Shown here: piece by piece, positions 53,573-63,010 of the stretch
How positions within the stretch are numbered: position 1 is the stretch's first letter
How the letters are laid out: each line of letters begins with the position of its first letter
Origin: Cellulomonas wangleii
Lineage (GTDB): Bacteria > Actinomycetota > Actinomycetes > Actinomycetales > Cellulomonadaceae
Direction: 5' to 3'
Length of the DNA: 64,000 bases
Assembly: GCF_018388445.1 (NCBI RefSeq)
Contig: NZ_CP074405.1
Location: forward strand, 3,224,001 to 3,288,000
The notes under the pieces: generated by a model
Database searches by the model: none
What the model was told of the DNA's origin: nothing
Seen by the model: the letters and a program-made list of their open reading frames with translations, nothing else
Translations under genes and position numbers: made by a program

Positions 53573-55732
53573 TCAGGCGTGCCGCGCCGACGCGGGCAGT
53601 GACCCCGGGCGCACCTTCGCCCACACGACCTTGCCGCCGCGCGACTGCCGCCACCCCCAGTCGGCGAGCCGCTCGACGATCTGCATGCCGAAGCCCCCCA
53701 CGCGGCCGGGGTGACCGTCGGTCGTCACCGGCGGGGTCGGGTTGGCGTCCTCGACCTCGATGCGCAGCCCGTCGCCCGTGTCGTACAGCTGCAGGGCCAC
53801 GTGCCCCCAGCCGTGCAGGACGGCGTTGGCCACCAGCTCGGAGACCACGAGCTCGGCGTTGGCGGCGTCGGGGATCTCCCACGCCTGGCAGGTGCGCACC
53901 ACCGCGTGGCGGGCCCGGCCGATCGACGCCGGCTCGCTGGGCAGCGCCCACCGCCGCCGCCGCGGCGAGACGGCTCCCGCCAGGTGGTCGTCGGTGCCGG
54001 GCACACGCAGGACCACGACGGCGACGTCGTCCTCCGGGTGGTCCGCGAGCCGCGAGAGCAGGTCCTCGCCGATGCCCGCGGCGTCCCGCGCGGTCACGGC
54101 GGCGGCCACCGTCTCCAGCTCCTCCAGCCCGGCCCGCAGGCTGCGGTCGCGACGCTCGACCAGCCCGTCGGTGTAGTAGACGACGACGTCACCCGGTGCG
54201 AGCTCGACCTCGTCCGTCGCCCGCCCGCCCTCGCCGAACCCGACGAGCCGACCACCCGTGCCGCGCAGCAGCCGGGTGCGCCCGTCGCGCACGTGCAGCA
54301 GCGGCAGGTGCCCGGCGCGGGAGTAGCGCAGCGTCCAGCAGCCGCCCTCGCCGCGGACCAGCGCGGAGTAGACCAGGCTCGCGGCCCGCGGGATCCGCAT
54401 GCCGCCGAACAGCTGGTCGACCCGGTCCAGCACCGGACCCGGCGTGGTGATGTCGAACGCGTACGACCGCACGACCGAGCGCAGCTGACCCATCGTGGCG
54501 GCCGCCTCGACGTCGTGCCCGACGACGTCCCCGATGACCACGCCGACGGTCTGCGGGTCGATCTGCAGCACGTCGTACCAGTCGCCGCCCACCTGCACGT
54601 CGTCGGAGTTGGGCGAGTAGTACGTCCACACGTCGAGACCGTCCACCTCGGCCTGCTCCGGCAGCATCGCCCGCTGCAGCGTCTCGGCCAGGCGGTGCTC
54701 GCGGTCGTACAGCCGCACGTTGTCGATGGACAGCCCCACGCGTCGCGCCACCAGCTCGACGACCGTGCGCTCGGAGGCGTCCAGCGCGGCGGTCCCCCCG
54801 CCGCCGCGGGGCCGCACGACGAGCATGCCGACCGGCCGTCGCCGGCCCGGGACCACCTGCACGACGACCCGCTGGTCGCCGTCGGCGTCGTCCGACGCGA
54901 GCCGTGCCGACAGCCACTGCGCGTAGGTGCCCTCGGGGTGCTCGGCCGCCAGGTCCAGCTCCAGCACGTCGCCGTCGGTGCCGGCCAGCAGCCGGCCCAC
55001 CGGGTCCTGCCGGCACCGCGACAGCATCCGGCCCGACGGCCCGTGGTGGCGCGCGACGCCCGCACGGACGGGCTCGAGCCCGTCCGCCGCCCACAGCCCG
55101 TTGTCGAAGAGGAAGAAGTCGGCACGCTCGACCACCTCGGACTCCAGCAGCGCCGCGATCTCGCGCAGCCCGTGGGGCTCGTCCACGTCCATGAGCAGGT
55201 CCGACACGCGTGCGATGAGCGACAGGCTGCGCCGCTCACGACGTTCCTCGGCGACGAGCGCCGCCTGCTCGGCGGACGCGCTGAGCTCGGCGGTGAGGTC
55301 CTGCACGCCCGCGACGAGCGTCCCGGGCGGGACGTCGGCACCGGCGGGCACGGCCGAGACGTGCGCCACGCACCGCACGTGCACGCCGTCGGCGCGGCGC
55401 AGCACGACCGGGTGGGTCGACGGCCCGCGCCGGTACTCCCGCACCGCCTCCGGGTCGGTCGGCCGCACCCGCGGGTCCGCCAGCACGTCGAGCCCCACGA
55501 TGGTGTCGGCCGCGTACCCGACGGCACGCGCGAGGGCGTCGTTGACCCACACGACACGGATGCCCGAGGGTTGCGTACGCAGCACCGCGTAGGGCACCTC
55601 GGTGGCGGCGAACGCGGCCCCGAGCGCCGCCGCGGTGGGCGCAGGACCGGTCAACGGCAGGGCGACCGGACCGTTCCCCCGGTTCGCTGGCGTAGTCTCG
55701 GACGTCGGTTCCGTGGCGTGGGAGTTGACCAC
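53573..55732 (-). CDS. PAS-GAF-PP2C-HATPase partner-switching protein
   Basis: The 719-residue protein joins four modules: PAS (about 40-150, RTQPSGIRVVWVNDALARAVGYAADTIVGLD), GAF (about 165-330), a SpoIIE/RsbU-type PP2C phosphatase (about 345-560, GGDWYDVLQIDPQTVGVVIGDVVGHDVEAA with metal Asp residues and DGLVERRDRSL) and an anti-sigma-type HATPase (about 590-715, ELVVSELVANAVLHGWG). It would both dephosphorylate and phosphorylate STAS antagonists. GTG 55732 is the best-spaced of three GTG codons behind GGAGG. It is flanked by two STAS genes. Confidence 0.88.
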   Translation of the reverse strand: MVNSHATEPTSETTPANRGNGPVALPLTGPAPTAAALGAAFAATEVPYAVLRTQPSGIRVVWVNDALARAVGYAADTIVGLDVLADPRVRPTDPEAVREYRRGPSTHPVVLRRADGVHVRCVAHVSAVPAGADVPPGTLVAGVQDLTAELSASAEQAALVAEERRERRSLSLIARVSDLLMDVDEPHGLREIAALLESEVVERADFFLFDNGLWAADGLEPVRAGVARHHGPSGRMLSRCRQDPVGRLLAGTDGDVLELDLAAEHPEGTYAQWLSARLASDDADGDQRVVVQVVPGRRRPVGMLVVRPRGGGGTAALDASERTVVELVARRVGLSIDNVRLYDREHRLAETLQRAMLPEQAEVDGLDVWTYYSPNSDDVQVGGDWYDVLQIDPQTVGVVIGDVVGHDVEAAATMGQLRSVVRSYAFDITTPGPVLDRVDQLFGGMRIPRAASLVYSALVRGEGGCWTLRYSRAGHLPLLHVRDGRTRLLRGTGGRLVGFGEGGRATDEVELAPGDVVVYYTDGLVERRDRSLRAGLEELETVAAAVTARDAAGIGEDLLSRLADHPEDDVAVVVLRVPGTDDHLAGAVSPRRRRWALPSEPASIGRARHAVVRTCQAWEIPDAANAELVVSELVANAVLHGWGHVALQLYDTGDGLRIEVEDANPTPPVTTDGHPGRVGGFGMQIVERLADWGWRQSRGGKVVWAKVRPGSLPASARHA

Positions 55733-55816
55733 CACCACCTCCGATCGTCTAGCGTGCCGAACGGATGGACGGCTCGACCAACCCGGCGAGCCCCACCAGC
55801 GCCCGGAAGGAGCATC

Positions 55817-56230
55817 GTGCGAGACGCTAACAGTCCTTCCGCCGACGAGGATGCCGCCACGGCGGACCCGACCGACCCGGTCACGGTCGGCGAACCCGGC
55901 GCAGTGCAGGTCATCGTGGGGACCGACCGCACCCGCATCGTCCTGTCGGGCGAGGTGGACGCGGACCTCGGCCCCGAGCTCCAGGAGGCCACGGCAGAGG
56001 CGGAGCAGCGTGGTCTGCCGATCGAGGTGGACGCGCACCACGTCACGTTCATGGACTCGTCGGGCGTGGCCTTCCTCGCCCGGCTGTCGATCCGCAGCGA
56101 GCACCGCGTGCGCCTGCTGCGCGTGCCGCCCACCGTGCGCTTCCTCCTCGAGGTGACGCGCATCGGCGAGCTGCTCGACGTGGTCGACGACGACGACGCC
56201 CCGTTCCAGCCGGTCGAGCCCACGTCCTGA
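55817..56230 (+). CDS. STAS anti-sigma factor antagonist (second)
   Basis: The 137-residue STAS protein has an acidic 30-residue lead, RTRIVLSGEVDADLGPELQEA and VDAHHVTFMDSSGVAFLARLS with the phosphorylatable Ser in DSSG. GTG 55817 has AAGGAG. It is divergent from the phosphatase/kinase gene across 84 nt with a -10 TAGCGT at 55748-55753. The DSSG, unlike DSTG in the first copy, keeps the usual phosphoacceptor. Confidence 0.87.
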   Translation: MRDANSPSADEDAATADPTDPVTVGEPGAVQVIVGTDRTRIVLSGEVDADLGPELQEATAEAEQRGLPIEVDAHHVTFMDSSGVAFLARLSIRSEHRVRLLRVPPTVRFLLEVTRIGELLDVVDDDDAPFQPVEPTS

Positions 56231-56286
56231 CACGAGCCCACGTCCTGACGCGTCGCCCCGACGCCGGTGACGTCGGGCCCCGGACG

Positions 56287-56327
56287 ACGACGGCCCCGGT
56301 CCCCCTCGCGGGGACCGGGGCCGTCGT
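56287..56327. terminator. Bidirectional terminator between STAS and fbaA
   Basis: A perfect 18-bp stem (56287-56304 with 56310-56327) and 5-nt loop between convergent genes. Confidence 0.9.
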
Positions 56328-56345
56328 GCAGGCTCAGCGCACCGG

Positions 56346-57368
<1,023 letters not shown>

Positions 57369-57517
57369 CGCGGCTCTCCTGATGTTCGGGTGCGGTACGA
57401 CACGAGTCTGCCACCACCGGGCCCCGAGCGTTCCGGGACGTCCACCGGGACCAGGTCGCCCGGCCCGGGAGAGGTCGTGGTGCACGCGCCCGAGGACCGC
57501 CCGGGAGCGCGACGCCG

Positions 57518-58267
57518 TCAGTGCGCGCCGGCGCCGCCGGGCGGCGTCACGTGCTGCACCATCCACGTGTGCATGGCGATCGCCGCCGCCGCGCCCGCGT
57601 TCAGCGACCGCGTGCTGCCGTGCTGGGTGATGTGCAGGACGACGTCGCAGACGTCCTGCGCCGCGGCGGTCAGCCCCGTGGACTCCTGCCCCAGCAGCAG
57701 GACGCACGCGCGCGGCAGCGCGTACCCCTCGATCGGTACCGACCCGGGCACGTTGTCGAGGCCGACGACCGGCAGGCGCCCGCCGTCCGGCCCGGCGCCG
57801 GCGGCCCACGCCGCGAGCGCCGCCGCGTCGGCGTGGTGGTGCACGTGCAGGTAGCGGTCCGTCACCATCGCGCCGCGCCGGTTCCAGCGACGACGCCCGA
57901 CGACGTGCACACCCGCGGCGTTGAACGCGTTGGCCGTGCGCACCACCGAGCCGATGTTGAGGTCGTGCGCCCAGTTCTCGATCGCGACGTGGAACGGGTG
58001 CCGCCGGCTGTCGAGGTCGGCCACGATCGCCTCGACCGTCCGGTAGCGGTAGGCGTCGACGACGTTGCGCCGGTCGCCGTGCGCGAGCAGCTCGGGGTCG
58101 TAGCGGGGGTCGAGGCGGTCCGTGCCGGGCAGCCGTGGCCAGGCCGCCGGGCCCCCGGGCCAGGGCCCGACGCCGACCTCGTCCGGCGGGCCGCCCACCG
58201 CCGGGCCGGCCTGCGCCGCACCCGCGACGGAGCCTTCCTGACCTGCAGGGTCGTCCGATCGCGGCAT
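57518..58267 (-). CDS. SpoU-family RNA methyltransferase (TrmH-like)
   Basis: The 249-residue protein has the SPOUT knot motifs: HDLNIGSVVRTANAFNAAGVHVVG, ACVLLLGQESTGLT and VLHITQHGSTRSLNAGAAAAIAMH. It transfers a methyl group from SAM to ribose 2'-OH of rRNA or tRNA. A 60-residue Gly/Pro-rich lead precedes the domain. ATG 58267 lies 7 nt after TACGCT, probably leaderless. Confidence 0.85.
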   Translation of the reverse strand: MPRSDDPAGQEGSVAGAAQAGPAVGGPPDEVGVGPWPGGPAAWPRLPGTDRLDPRYDPELLAHGDRRNVVDAYRYRTVEAIVADLDSRRHPFHVAIENWAHDLNIGSVVRTANAFNAAGVHVVGRRRWNRRGAMVTDRYLHVHHHADAAALAAWAAGAGPDGGRLPVVGLDNVPGSVPIEGYALPRACVLLLGQESTGLTAAAQDVCDVVLHITQHGSTRSLNAGAAAAIAMHTWMVQHVTPPGGAGAH

Positions 58268-58274
58268 GCTGCCG

Positions 58275-58280
58275 AGCGTA
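58275..58280 (-). promoter_or_regulatory. -10 box (TACGCT) for leaderless trmH-like gene
   Basis: TACGCT, 7 nt, then ATG 58267. Confidence 0.5.
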
Positions 58281-58366
58281 GTCGCGGGCGCCCGCGGCGC
58301 GGTCCGCACCGCGGCCCCGGTGGCGCGCGCCGTGTCCGCACGCCACGGTTCGCGACCGCGGGCTCC

Positions 58367-58372
58367 TAGGCT
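58367..58372 (+). promoter_or_regulatory. -10 box (TAGGCT) for leaderless iclR
   Basis: TAGGCT, 6 nt, then ATG 58379, matching the spacing of the rsgA and RNB starts. Confidence 0.55.
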
Positions 58373-58378
58373 GCAGGC

Positions 58379-59173
58379 ATGGCACCCCCGCAGGACGAGG
58401 CACCGGTCGCCGGTGACGCCGTCGGCGCGGGGGCGTCACCGGTCGAGGCCGTCGACCGGGCGCTGCGGGTGCTCGAGGCGCTGGCGGCTGCCGGGCCGCA
58501 CGGCACCGGGCTGGCGGAGCTCGCGTCGGGGCTGGGGCTGAACAAGACGACCGTGCACCGCACGCTCGCCGCGCTGCGCCACCGCGGTTTCGCGACGCAG
58601 GAGCCGTCCGGCCGGTACGTGCTCGGCCCCGCGGCGACGCGGCTGGGTGACGACTACCTCGGCGACGAGAACCTGCCCGTGCTGCTGCACCCCGCGCTCG
58701 TGGCGCTGAGCCGGGACGTCGACGAGCTGGTCCACCTGGGCGTGCTCGGCGGGCGCGAGGTCGTCTACCTCGACAAGGTCGAGCCCGAGCGCCCGGTGCG
58801 CGTCTGGTCGGCGATCGGGCGCCGCAGCCCCGCGGTCACCACCGCGCTCGGTCGGGCGCTCCTGGCGTACCGCGGGACCGACCGCGCGGCGCTCGCCGGC
58901 TACCTCACGGCGGGCGAGGTCGACGCCGAGCACGTCTGGGACGTCCTCGAGCGGGCGCGCCGCACGGGGTACGCGACGGAGGTCGAGGAGAACGAGGCGG
59001 GCATCAGCTGCCTCGCGGTGCCGCTCGTGCGCGCGGGTGCAGCGGTCGCGGCGGTGTCGGTCACCGCCCCGGTCGAGCGCATGACGCCCGGACGCGTCGC
59101 GGAGCTGCACGCCGCCGTGCTGCGCGTGCTGCCGCCCCTGCTGCCGGACGGGCTCACCCTCCCCCACCCGTGA
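58379..59173 (+). CDS. IclR-family regulator of the KDG genes
   Basis: The 264-residue regulator has a winged helix at about residues 24-75 (GTGLAELASGLGLNKTTVHRTLAALRHRGFA) and an IclR effector domain from about 100 (VHLGVLGGREVVYLDKVEPER...SPAVTTALGRALLA, AGISCLAVPLVRAGAAVAAVSVTAP). Placed directly upstream of eda-kdgK in the same direction, like KdgR in other bacteria, so it probably senses KDG or KDPG. Two matching palindromes lie between it and eda. Confidence 0.88.
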   Translation: MAPPQDEAPVAGDAVGAGASPVEAVDRALRVLEALAAAGPHGTGLAELASGLGLNKTTVHRTLAALRHRGFATQEPSGRYVLGPAATRLGDDYLGDENLPVLLHPALVALSRDVDELVHLGVLGGREVVYLDKVEPERPVRVWSAIGRRSPAVTTALGRALLAYRGTDRAALAGYLTAGEVDAEHVWDVLERARRTGYATEVEENEAGISCLAVPLVRAGAAVAAVSVTAPVERMTPGRVAELHAAVLRVLPPLLPDGLTLPHP

Positions 59174-59203
59174 GCCGGCCGGCCGGTCCCACCCCCTGCG
59201 GTT

Positions 59204-59265
59204 GACCGCTGGTCGTCCCGGAGCACCCAGCCGGGCCCGGAGCACCGCCGAACCGACCACTGGTC
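59204..59265. promoter_or_regulatory. Pair of GACC-N3-GGTC palindromes upstream of eda
   Basis: GACCGCTGGTC (59204-59214) and GACCACTGGTC (59255-59265) are 11-bp odd palindromes whose centres are 51 bp apart, about five helical turns. A direct repeat CCCGGAGCACC occurs between them at 59217-59227 and 59236-59246. They are candidate IclR operators. Confidence 0.5.
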
Positions 59266-59407
59266 ACCCCCGCGCAGCGGCGGCCCCCCCGGGCGGGTGT
59301 GCCGCGGCGCGCCCGCCGGTGACGGGGTGGACCCCGACATGAGACAGTGTTCCCCTCAGCGGCACGAGCGTTCCGCTAGGCGCAACACGTTCGAAGGAGA
59401 ACCCGCG

Positions 59408-60031
59408 ATGGACACCCTGGACCAGCTCGCCGCCGCCCGGCTCGTCCCGGTCGTCGTGCTCGACGACGCCGCCGACGCCGCGCCGCTCGCCGCCGCGCTC
59501 GTCGCGGGCGGGCTCCCCGTGGCCGAGGTGACCTTCCGCACCGCCGCGGCCCCCGACGCCATCCGCGTCATGAGCGAGCGCGGCGACCTGCTCGTCGGCG
59601 CCGGCACCGTCCTGACCGCCGCACAGGTCGACCAGGCCGTCGCGGCGGGCGCCTCGTACGTCGTCTCCCCCGGGCTGAGCCGGGCCGTCGTCGAGCGGTG
59701 CCAGGAGCACGGCGTGCTCGCCCTGCCCGGTGCGGTCACCGCCACCGAGATCCAGGCCGCGCTCGAGCTCGGCCTGACGACCGTGAAGTTCTTCCCCGCC
59801 GGCACGTCGGGCGGCCCGAAGGCGATCGCCGCCCTCGCGGCCCCGTTCGGCGGGGTGGGGTTCGTCCCCACCGGCGGTGTCAGCGCCGCGAACCTCCACG
59901 AGTACCTCGACGTGCCCGCCGTCGTCGCCGTCGGCGGCTCGTGGATGGTGGGCAAGGACCTCGTGCGTGCCGGCGACTTCGCAACCGTCACCCGCCTCAC
60001 CGCCGAGGCCGTCGCCCTCACCCGGCGCTGA
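59408..60031 (+). CDS. eda: KDPG/KHG aldolase
   Basis: The 207-residue class I aldolase splits 2-keto-3-deoxy-6-phosphogluconate to pyruvate and glyceraldehyde-3-phosphate. Marks are VAEVTFRTAAAPDAI, LVGAGTVLTAAQVDQA, LPGAVTATEIQAALELGLTTVKFFPA (Schiff-base Lys in VKFFPA) and FVPTGGVSAANLHEYL. ATG 59408 has AAGGAGA. kdgK follows after 50 nt. Confidence 0.96.
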   Translation: MDTLDQLAAARLVPVVVLDDAADAAPLAAALVAGGLPVAEVTFRTAAAPDAIRVMSERGDLLVGAGTVLTAAQVDQAVAAGASYVVSPGLSRAVVERCQEHGVLALPGAVTATEIQAALELGLTTVKFFPAGTSGGPKAIAALAAPFGGVGFVPTGGVSAANLHEYLDVPAVVAVGGSWMVGKDLVRAGDFATVTRLTAEAVALTRR

Positions 60032-60081
60032 TCCGCGCCGCACCGCCCCCGGACGCCGACCTCCACGAGACCGAGGACCCC

Positions 60082-61185
60082 ATGAGCAGCCTGCCCATCC
60101 GCCCCGCGGCCGAGTGCCGCTACGACGTCGTCTCCCTCGGCGAGGTGATGCTGCGCCTCGACCCGGGCGAGGGCCGCATCCGCACCGCCCGGCAGTTCCG
60201 CGCGTGGGAGGGCGGCGGCGAGTACAACGTCGCCCGCGGCCTGCGCCGCGCGTTCGGCCTGCGCGCGGCCGTCGTCACCGCTCTGGCCGACAACGAGGTC
60301 GGCCGCCTGGTCGAGGACCTCGTCCTCACCGGCGGCGTCGACACCTCGTTCATCCGGTGGGTGCCCTACGACGGCATCGGCCGCGGCGTGCGCAACGGCC
60401 TGAACTTCACCGAGCGCGGGTTCGGCGTCCGCGGTGCCGTCGGGGTCTCCGACCGCGGCCTGACCGCGGCCTCGCAGATGAAGCCCGGCGACGTCGACTG
60501 GGACCACCTGTTCGGGGACCTGGGCGTGCGCTGGCTGCACACCGGCGGCATCTACGCCGCGCTCAGCGGGACGACGGCCGAGCTCGTCGTCGAGGCGGTG
60601 ACCGCCGCGAAGCGTCACGGCACCGTCGTGTCCTACGACCTCAACTACCGGCCCTCGCTGTGGAAGGCCATCGGCGGGCAGGCGACGGCCCAGGAGGTCA
60701 ACCGGCGCATCGCCGAGCACGTGGACGTCATGATCGGTAACGAGGAGGACTTCACGGCCTCCCTCGGGTTCGAGGTCGAGGGCGTCGACGAGAACATCTC
60801 CGCCATCGAGGTCGACGCGTTCGCCGCGATGATCGAGCAGGCCGCCGCCGCGTACCCGAACTTCCAGGTCATCGGCACCACGCTGCGCACCGTGCACTCG
60901 GCGTCCTGCAACGACTGGGGCGCGATCGCGTGGTCCCGCGACACCGGGGTCGTGCAGGCGACGTACCGCGAGCGCCTCGAGATCCTCGACCGCGTCGGCG
61001 GCGGCGACTCGTTCGCGTCCGGGCTGATCTACGGCCTGCTCGACGGGCAGCCGCTGGCGACCGCCGTCGAGTACGGCGCCGCGCACGGCGCGCTCGCCAT
61101 GACCACGCCCGGCGACACCACGATGGTGACGAAGGCCGAGGTCCTCAAGCTGGCGGGCGGGGGCAGCGCGCGGGTCGACCGGTGA
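60082..61185 (+). CDS. kdgK: 2-keto-3-deoxygluconate kinase (PfkB family)
   Basis: The 367-residue carbohydrate kinase phosphorylates KDG to KDPG, feeding eda. Marks are VSLGEVMLRLDPGEG, GGGEYNVARGLRRAFG, VVSYDLNYRPSLWK and the catalytic RVGGGDSFASGLIYGLL. ATG 60082 has GAGGA. With iclR and eda it forms the end of a uronate/pectin or galacturonate route; the upstream isomerases and dehydratases are not in this window. Confidence 0.93.
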   Translation: MSSLPIRPAAECRYDVVSLGEVMLRLDPGEGRIRTARQFRAWEGGGEYNVARGLRRAFGLRAAVVTALADNEVGRLVEDLVLTGGVDTSFIRWVPYDGIGRGVRNGLNFTERGFGVRGAVGVSDRGLTAASQMKPGDVDWDHLFGDLGVRWLHTGGIYAALSGTTAELVVEAVTAAKRHGTVVSYDLNYRPSLWKAIGGQATAQEVNRRIAEHVDVMIGNEEDFTASLGFEVEGVDENISAIEVDAFAAMIEQAAAAYPNFQVIGTTLRTVHSASCNDWGAIAWSRDTGVVQATYRERLEILDRVGGGDSFASGLIYGLLDGQPLATAVEYGAAHGALAMTTPGDTTMVTKAEVLKLAGGGSARVDR

Positions 61186-61296
61186 CCCGGCCCCCACGCC
61201 CGCCCAGCGCCGTCACCGTCCGCGCCCGGGGCGCCGGCGGCCCGACGTGCACGGGTCCTGCACCCGGGGACCAGCCGCCGCCCACGTCGCGCGCCG

Positions 61297-61302
61297 TACG
61301 CT
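61297..61302 (+). promoter_or_regulatory. -10 box (TACGCT) for leaderless dedA
   Basis: TACGCT, 7 nt, then ATG 61310. Confidence 0.5.
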
Positions 61303-61309
61303 GGGACCC

Positions 61310-62161
61310 ATGCTGACGACGACGGTGCTCGCTGCCGCCCTGACCGATGCCCCGATGCAGGCCCTGGCGGCCGGCCCGCTGCCCGCGCTGGGCCCGGACT
61401 TCCTCGACGCCGAGAAGCTCATCAACTCGTTCGGCACCGCGGCGCTCATCGGCATCGTCGCCGTCGTCTTCATCGAGACCGGGCTGCTGTTCCCGTTCCT
61501 GCCCGGTGACTCGCTGCTCTTCACCGCCGGGGCGCTCGTCGCGCAGGACTCGCTGCAGCTCAACATCTGGGTGCTGTGCCTCCTGCTGTTCCTCGCCGCG
61601 TTCACGGGCGACCAGGTCGCGTACGTGATCGGCCGCAAGCTCGGGCCCAAGGTCTTCAACCGGCCCGACTCGCGGTTCTTCAAGCAGAAGTACATCGACC
61701 AGACGTACGCGTACTTCGACAAGTACGGCGGCCGCACGATCATCGTCGCGCGGTTCGTGCCCTTCGTGCGGACGTACGCGCCCGTCGCGGCCGGCGTCGG
61801 CAAGATGCACTACCGCCACTTCGTGTCGTACAACGTCATCGGCGCCCTGCTGTGGGGCGTCGGGGTCACGCTCCTGGGCTACTGGCTGGGCAACTTCTCC
61901 TTCATCAAGAACAACATCGAGGCCCTGCTGATCCTCATCGTCGGCGTCTCGGTGCTGCCCGTGGTGTTCGAGCTGTGGAAGGCGCGCCGCAAGGAGAAGG
62001 CCGGTGAGACGGTCGAGGGCCGCGACACCGACTACGACGAGCCGGTCGAGCGCGCGGCCGTCGAGCGGGAGGTCTTCGGCCACGCCGCCACGCCGCCCGT
62101 GGACGGGCAGGCCGGCACGGAGGTCGTCGACGACGGTGCGGCGGAGCGCACCGAGCGATGA
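61310..62161 (+). CDS. DedA-family membrane protein
   Basis: The 283-residue protein has the DedA/VTT core: FIETGLLFPFLPGDSLLFTAGAL, FTGDQVAYVIGRKLGPKVF, IIVARFVPFVRTYAPVAAGVGKM and GALLWGVGVTLLGYWLG. Family members are proposed undecaprenyl-phosphate or phospholipid flippases linked to proton motive force. The C-terminal 60 residues are an acidic cytoplasmic tail. Its stop overlaps the next ATG, and TACGCT lies 7 nt before its own ATG 61310. Confidence 0.92.
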   Translation: MLTTTVLAAALTDAPMQALAAGPLPALGPDFLDAEKLINSFGTAALIGIVAVVFIETGLLFPFLPGDSLLFTAGALVAQDSLQLNIWVLCLLLFLAAFTGDQVAYVIGRKLGPKVFNRPDSRFFKQKYIDQTYAYFDKYGGRTIIVARFVPFVRTYAPVAAGVGKMHYRHFVSYNVIGALLWGVGVTLLGYWLGNFSFIKNNIEALLILIVGVSVLPVVFELWKARRKEKAGETVEGRDTDYDEPVERAAVEREVFGHAATPPVDGQAGTEVVDDGAAERTER

Positions 62162-62931
62162 CCCGCGAGATCCGGTCGTGGCTCTCGGACATGGACGGCG
62201 TCCTGGTCCACGAGGGCACCGCGCTGCCGGGCGCGGCGGAGTTCGTCGACGCGCTCAAGGCCGCCGGCCGTCCGTTCCTCATCCTCACGAACAACTCGAT
62301 CTTCACGCCGCGCGACCTGCGGGCGCGGCTCGCCGCCACCGGGCTCGACGTGCCGGAGGAGTCGATCTGGACGTCCGCGCTGGCGACGGCGCAGTTCCTC
62401 ACCGACCAGATGCCCGGGGGCTCCGCGTACGTCATCGGCGAGGCCGGCCTGACGACCGCCCTCTACGAGGCCGGCTACACGCTGACCGCCACCCGCCCCG
62501 ACTTCGTCGTGCTCGGTGAGACGCGCACCTACTCGTTCGAGGCGATCACGCAGGCCATCCGCCTGGTCCAGGGCGGCGCCCGGTTCATCGCCACGAACCC
62601 CGACGTCACGGGGCCCAGCGCCGACGGCGACCTGCCGGCGACCGGCGCCGTGGCCGCGATGATCTCGGCCGCGACCGGACGCAAGCCCTACTTCGTCGGC
62701 AAGCCCAACCCGATGATGATCCGCTCGGCGCTCAACCGGATCGACGCGCACTCGGAGACGACGGTCATGGTCGGCGACCGCATGGACACCGACGTCGTGG
62801 CCGGCATCGAGGCGGGCCTGCGCACGTACCTGGTGCTCACGGGGTCCACGCGGGAGCAGGACGTGCAGCGCTTCCCGTTCCGCCCCACGGCGGTGCTGGA
62901 CTCGGTGCAGGACCTGCTCGCGCTCGTCTGA
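62158..62931 (+). CDS. HAD-IIA phosphatase (NagD-like)
   Basis: The 257-residue protein has HAD motif I as WLSDMDGVLVHEG, motif II ILTNNSIFTPRDL, an IIA-type cap, and motif IV VMVGDRMDTDVVAGIEAGL. Substrates in this branch are small phosphomonoesters such as UMP or sugar phosphates. ATG 62158 overlaps the dedA stop (ATGA), so the two are coupled; a functional link is not evident. Confidence 0.9.
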   Translation: MTREIRSWLSDMDGVLVHEGTALPGAAEFVDALKAAGRPFLILTNNSIFTPRDLRARLAATGLDVPEESIWTSALATAQFLTDQMPGGSAYVIGEAGLTTALYEAGYTLTATRPDFVVLGETRTYSFEAITQAIRLVQGGARFIATNPDVTGPSADGDLPATGAVAAMISAATGRKPYFVGKPNPMMIRSALNRIDAHSETTVMVGDRMDTDVVAGIEAGLRTYLVLTGSTREQDVQRFPFRPTAVLDSVQDLLALV

Positions 62932-63010
62932 GGGGCGTCCGGGCCGCCCAGGGGCTCCTCCGGGGCCGTTCGTCCCGCCTGCACGCCCTGCGCCGGGGGC
63001 ACGCTGGAGC

